In this document: in pieces, positions 3,934 to 6,374 of the stretch
How the letters are laid out: every line of letters starts with the position of its first letter
How positions within the stretch are numbered: the first letter of the stretch is position 1
NCBI GenBank assembly: GCA_958453575.1
Contig: CAUDYH010000077.1
Coordinates: 1 to 6,374 of the forward strand
DNA from: an uncultured Collinsella sp.
GTDB lineage: Bacteria; Actinomycetota; Coriobacteriia; Coriobacteriales; Coriobacteriaceae
Direction: 5' to 3'
Length of the DNA stretch: 6,374 nucleotides
Made by a program: the position numbers and the translations under genes
The notes under the pieces: model-generated
What the model saw: only the letters and a program-made list of their open reading frames with translations
What the model was told of the DNA's origin: nothing
Databases searched by the model: none

Positions 3934-6374
3934 ATGGTTAACGATTTGGGCAATACGGACGACCTCGAGCTTATGCCGCTGGGCAGTAGCTATATGGTGC
4001 GGCGCGATCGCTTGATGAACGAACTTATCGCCAAGGGCCGAAAGGCCGGCATCGTAGTCCTCTACGCGCCTGATGGCTTTGGGAAAACCTCGGTGCTGCT
4101 GCAGTATGCCCAAGAGGTTAAAAGCGATCCGACGCGAGGCCCCGTGCGAATCATCGAGGCAGACCGCGCCATTGGGCGCGAGGTGTTTATGCAGCTCGAG
4201 GTCGTTACCGAAGAGCTTAAGGACAAACCGCACTCCCTGATTGCAATCGATAACGTGCCTAACCTCAGCCAGAGCGAGACCGAGGAGCTGATCGACCGAA
4301 TCCGAACCCTGCGTGCTATGGGGGTTGGGGTCTTTATGAGCTGCCGTCCTTCGAATCGCCAGCTGATTCACGGACTGGGCGATTCGATTAAAGTCAACGC
4401 GCAGATGCTCAAGGTGCATGCCTATGAGTATTCGGCGTGGGCATCGGCGTTTTCGATCAGCACGTCGCTCGACTTCTATCAGCTTACGCAGGGCGTGCCC
4501 GAGCTCGTCTCGGCTATGCAGTCGGGACTATACGGGCAGGGAGACGTTGCCCAGATGCTCGAAAACGAGATCGTCAATATCTACGGTGCGGCACTTGTTG
4601 ATCTGGCGTCGCTCGAGAACAACGCCCTGTTTAGTGTGGCATGCTTGATGGTCTTAATGGGTGAGGGCAATATTTCGGAGCTCGAGGCTTGCGGTGTTAG
4701 GCTTTCGGCGATTGACCAGTCCTATCTTGTCCGCGATTATCCCATTTTTGGCGTTGATCCGGCAGACCGGCGCTTTACCTGCTTGGGTACCGAGGACAAC
4801 GCACGCCTGCGATTGCGCAAGCTGGTCGCCGAAATTCGCCCCGAACTCGTTGTGCGGGCGGCGCGTATATTGATTAAAGCGGGGCGCTGCGATACCGCGA
4901 TGGACCTCGCCGACGCATTTTTGGACCGCAGTGCGGTGTTGGAGCTTGCCGGGCAGTATGGGGTCGATCTGGCCCTGACGGGGCATGGAGGGGATGTCTG
5001 CCGCGCGGCGCTGGGAAAGACCGAGGCAGATGACCGGGCCTCGGAGCCGACGCCTGACGAGGCGCTCGGCATCTATCTGGCGGCGGTGAGCGTCTCCAAT
5101 ACAAAGCTTGCGCGGTATATGGCCTCAATTATCGAGCGTGCGGGCGAACAAGCGATTTCCGAGCTCAATCCCGTGTCGTGGAAGGTGGCGCACGCGTTTA
5201 CGGCCGCCTGTTATGGAGATAGTGGTCTGGGGCTTCCGGCAAGCCATACGGCGTTGGAAAGCGAGGCGTCTTGTGCCGCACTCGACATGCTGTCCGCACA
5301 TGTCGAGATAAAGCATGGACTGACCGAGCGGGCGAAGGGTGGCGAGATCCTCGCGGGGCTCAAAACGGATAAAGCCTACGATTGTGAGCTCGATATCGCG
5401 GGGACGTTTGTGCGCGCGGACCGTATGTTGACGGAGCTATTTGATGGGTCGTATGCGGGGACTGACGAGCGTGATGACGAGATGGCTCTGACGCTCGAGG
5501 CACTTGAAGCGCGTGGAATCCGAGCGCTCGCCATCTGGGTGCGCATGGTGTTATCGGCGCGGCGCCTGTTTGCCGGCATGCCGGTGACCGACGAGCAGGC
5601 ATTCAATGAGCTCGACCGTTTTGCCGTGCGTGTGCGTGACAATCAAGTCCAGTTGTTTGGCTTGATACTAGAAGGCTGGCAGTCGTTGGCTGAGGGGCGT
5701 CCGGTCAATGCCAAATTCCGTGCGGTGCAGGTGCTTAGGCTTGCCGAGGAATCGATTGGATACATACGCGACAACGCGCTGCTGCTAGAGCGCGCGGCGT
5801 ACTTACGCAATACATCGATGGTATCGGTGCGCGAAGAGGCAGAGCTGCTCGATTTGAGTCGGACGCAGGTCGGTGGTGCCGAGGCTTGGATGGTGGCGCT
5901 GCATTTGGCCTCCGCGGGCCGCGATAGCGACCTTGCAGCCTGGATGTCCATGAACCGCCCGGGGATTTTGGATCCGTCGTATCGGCTGTTTGCGCGTCTT
6001 GCGATGCATTGTCTGGGTGAGCCGGCTGCTAGAATTCGAAAGAAGCTCCCGGTGCGCGAGCTGTCGCGGTATTCGCTGCGTGACGACTTTGAGGGCGAAG
6101 GCGAGCGTCTGTTCCAGGCCGGCGATGCCGAGGGTGTCGATGTGATTGGCCATATCGAGATCCGCATGTTTGGGGCGTTTCGCGCCGAGCGCGACGGGTT
6201 TCCCATCACGGATAAGATGTGGCGCCGCAAGAAAGCGGCGACGCTTGCCGAGCGACTTGCGCTGGGCATGGATACACTGGTCGACCGCGAGACGCTGGCT
6301 ATGGAGCTGTGGCCCCATGCCGAGTTCAATAGCGCTCGTAACAATCTGTACTCGACGATATCGCGCCTGCGTTC
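3934..6374 (+). CDS. Large STAND-ATPase transcriptional regulator with C-terminal SARP/OmpR-type winged helix (3' end outside window)
   Basis: The frame is open from the ATG at 3934 to the window end, 813 residues without a stop. The N-terminus resembles the ATPase of MalT/LAL-type STAND regulators. It has a P-loop APDGFGKTS (45-53; compare the MalT-type APAGYGKT), a Walker B strand SLIAIDN (101-107) with Asp106, a strand ending SCRPS (136-140) whose Arg138 fits sensor I, and a QGVPELV turn (186-192) fitting the STAND GxP motif. Residues from about 200 to 725 look helical, with many Ala, Leu, Glu and Arg, and no enzymatic motif; they may be a TPR-like ligand- or partner-sensing arm. From about 738 comes a winged helix of the SARP/AfsR kind: IEIRMFGAF (741-749), MWRRKKAA (762-769), ETLAMELWP (786-794) and NSARNNLYSTISRLR (799-813) as recognition helix. 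A bacterial transcriptional activator (BTAD) domain may follow outside the window. The Walker B second acid is Asn107. No signal peptide or membrane segment is evident, so it should act in the cytoplasm on DNA. Targets are unknown; the nagB terminator and long upstream region suggest independent transcription. Confidence 0.85.
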   Translation, partial: MVNDLGNTDDLELMPLGSSYMVRRDRLMNELIAKGRKAGIVVLYAPDGFGKTSVLLQYAQEVKSDPTRGPVRIIEADRAIGREVFMQLEVVTEELKDKPHSLIAIDNVPNLSQSETEELIDRIRTLRAMGVGVFMSCRPSNRQLIHGLGDSIKVNAQMLKVHAYEYSAWASAFSISTSLDFYQLTQGVPELVSAMQSGLYGQGDVAQMLENEIVNIYGAALVDLASLENNALFSVACLMVLMGEGNISELEACGVRLSAIDQSYLVRDYPIFGVDPADRRFTCLGTEDNARLRLRKLVAEIRPELVVRAARILIKAGRCDTAMDLADAFLDRSAVLELAGQYGVDLALTGHGGDVCRAALGKTEADDRASEPTPDEALGIYLAAVSVSNTKLARYMASIIERAGEQAISELNPVSWKVAHAFTAACYGDSGLGLPASHTALESEASCAALDMLSAHVEIKHGLTERAKGGEILAGLKTDKAYDCELDIAGTFVRADRMLTELFDGSYAGTDERDDEMALTLEALEARGIRALAIWVRMVLSARRLFAGMPVTDEQAFNELDRFAVRVRDNQVQLFGLILEGWQSLAEGRPVNAKFRAVQVLRLAEESIGYIRDNALLLERAAYLRNTSMVSVREEAELLDLSRTQVGGAEAWMVALHLASAGRDSDLAAWMSMNRPGILDPSYRLFARLAMHCLGEPAARIRKKLPVRELSRYSLRDDFEGEGERLFQAGDAEGVDVIGHIEIRMFGAFRAERDGFPITDKMWRRKKAATLAERLALGMDTLVDRETLAMELWPHAEFNSARNNLYSTISRLR

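Noticed and set aside
3868..4419. 183-residue minus-strand frame
   Set aside because: It is antisense to the P-loop region of the regulator, whose + strand frame has ordered STAND motifs; no family features are seen in the antisense translation.
5643..6344. 233-residue minus-strand frame
   Set aside because: The translation is Ser/Arg/Ala-rich low complexity and antisense to the regulator, including its winged helix; a compositional shadow.

Overview
The window is a GC-rich bacterial chromosomal segment with every supported gene on the + strand. The order rplM-rpsI-glmM is the usual actinobacterial arrangement. The protein sequences, the GC-biased codon use and the neighbourhood fit the class Coriobacteriia, most likely Collinsella or a close relative. 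That placement is from recognition, not from a search.

Layout. Positions 1-66 are the last codons of rplM (ribosomal protein L13), followed 2 nt later by rpsI (S9, 69-464). A strong intrinsic terminator (495-538) closes the ribosomal pair. glmM (phosphoglucosamine mutase, 587-1924) starts 48 nt after it. A 67-nt gap with a weak candidate promoter leads to a stand-alone glucose-type PTS IIA protein (crr-like, 1992-2489). The 271-nt gap before nagB holds an 11-bp perfect GC hairpin without a U-tract and a GC-rich stretch of about 200 nt that may be a leader. nagB (glucosamine-6-phosphate deaminase, 2761-3489) ends in a second clear terminator (3522-3549). A gene-free stretch of 384 nt (3550-3933), visibly more AT-rich than the genes around it, carries several short palindromes and direct repeats. 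It precedes a large regulator gene (3934 to beyond the window end).

How the genes fit together. glmM draws glucosamine-6-phosphate into UDP-GlcNAc and cell-wall synthesis. nagB returns the same metabolite to glycolysis as fructose-6-phosphate plus ammonia. The IIA protein is a phosphocarrier for glucose-family sugars, possibly including GlcNAc. The middle of the window is therefore grouped around the glucosamine-6-phosphate node and sugar uptake.

The most unusual item is the last gene. Its first 813 residues have a MalT-like STAND ATPase at the N-terminus, about 500 residues of probable helical sensor region, and a SARP/OmpR-type winged-helix DNA-binding domain at the end. This is the reverse of the AfsR order. 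The second Walker B acidic position is Asn, and the gene has its own long upstream region. Its ligand and targets are unknown.
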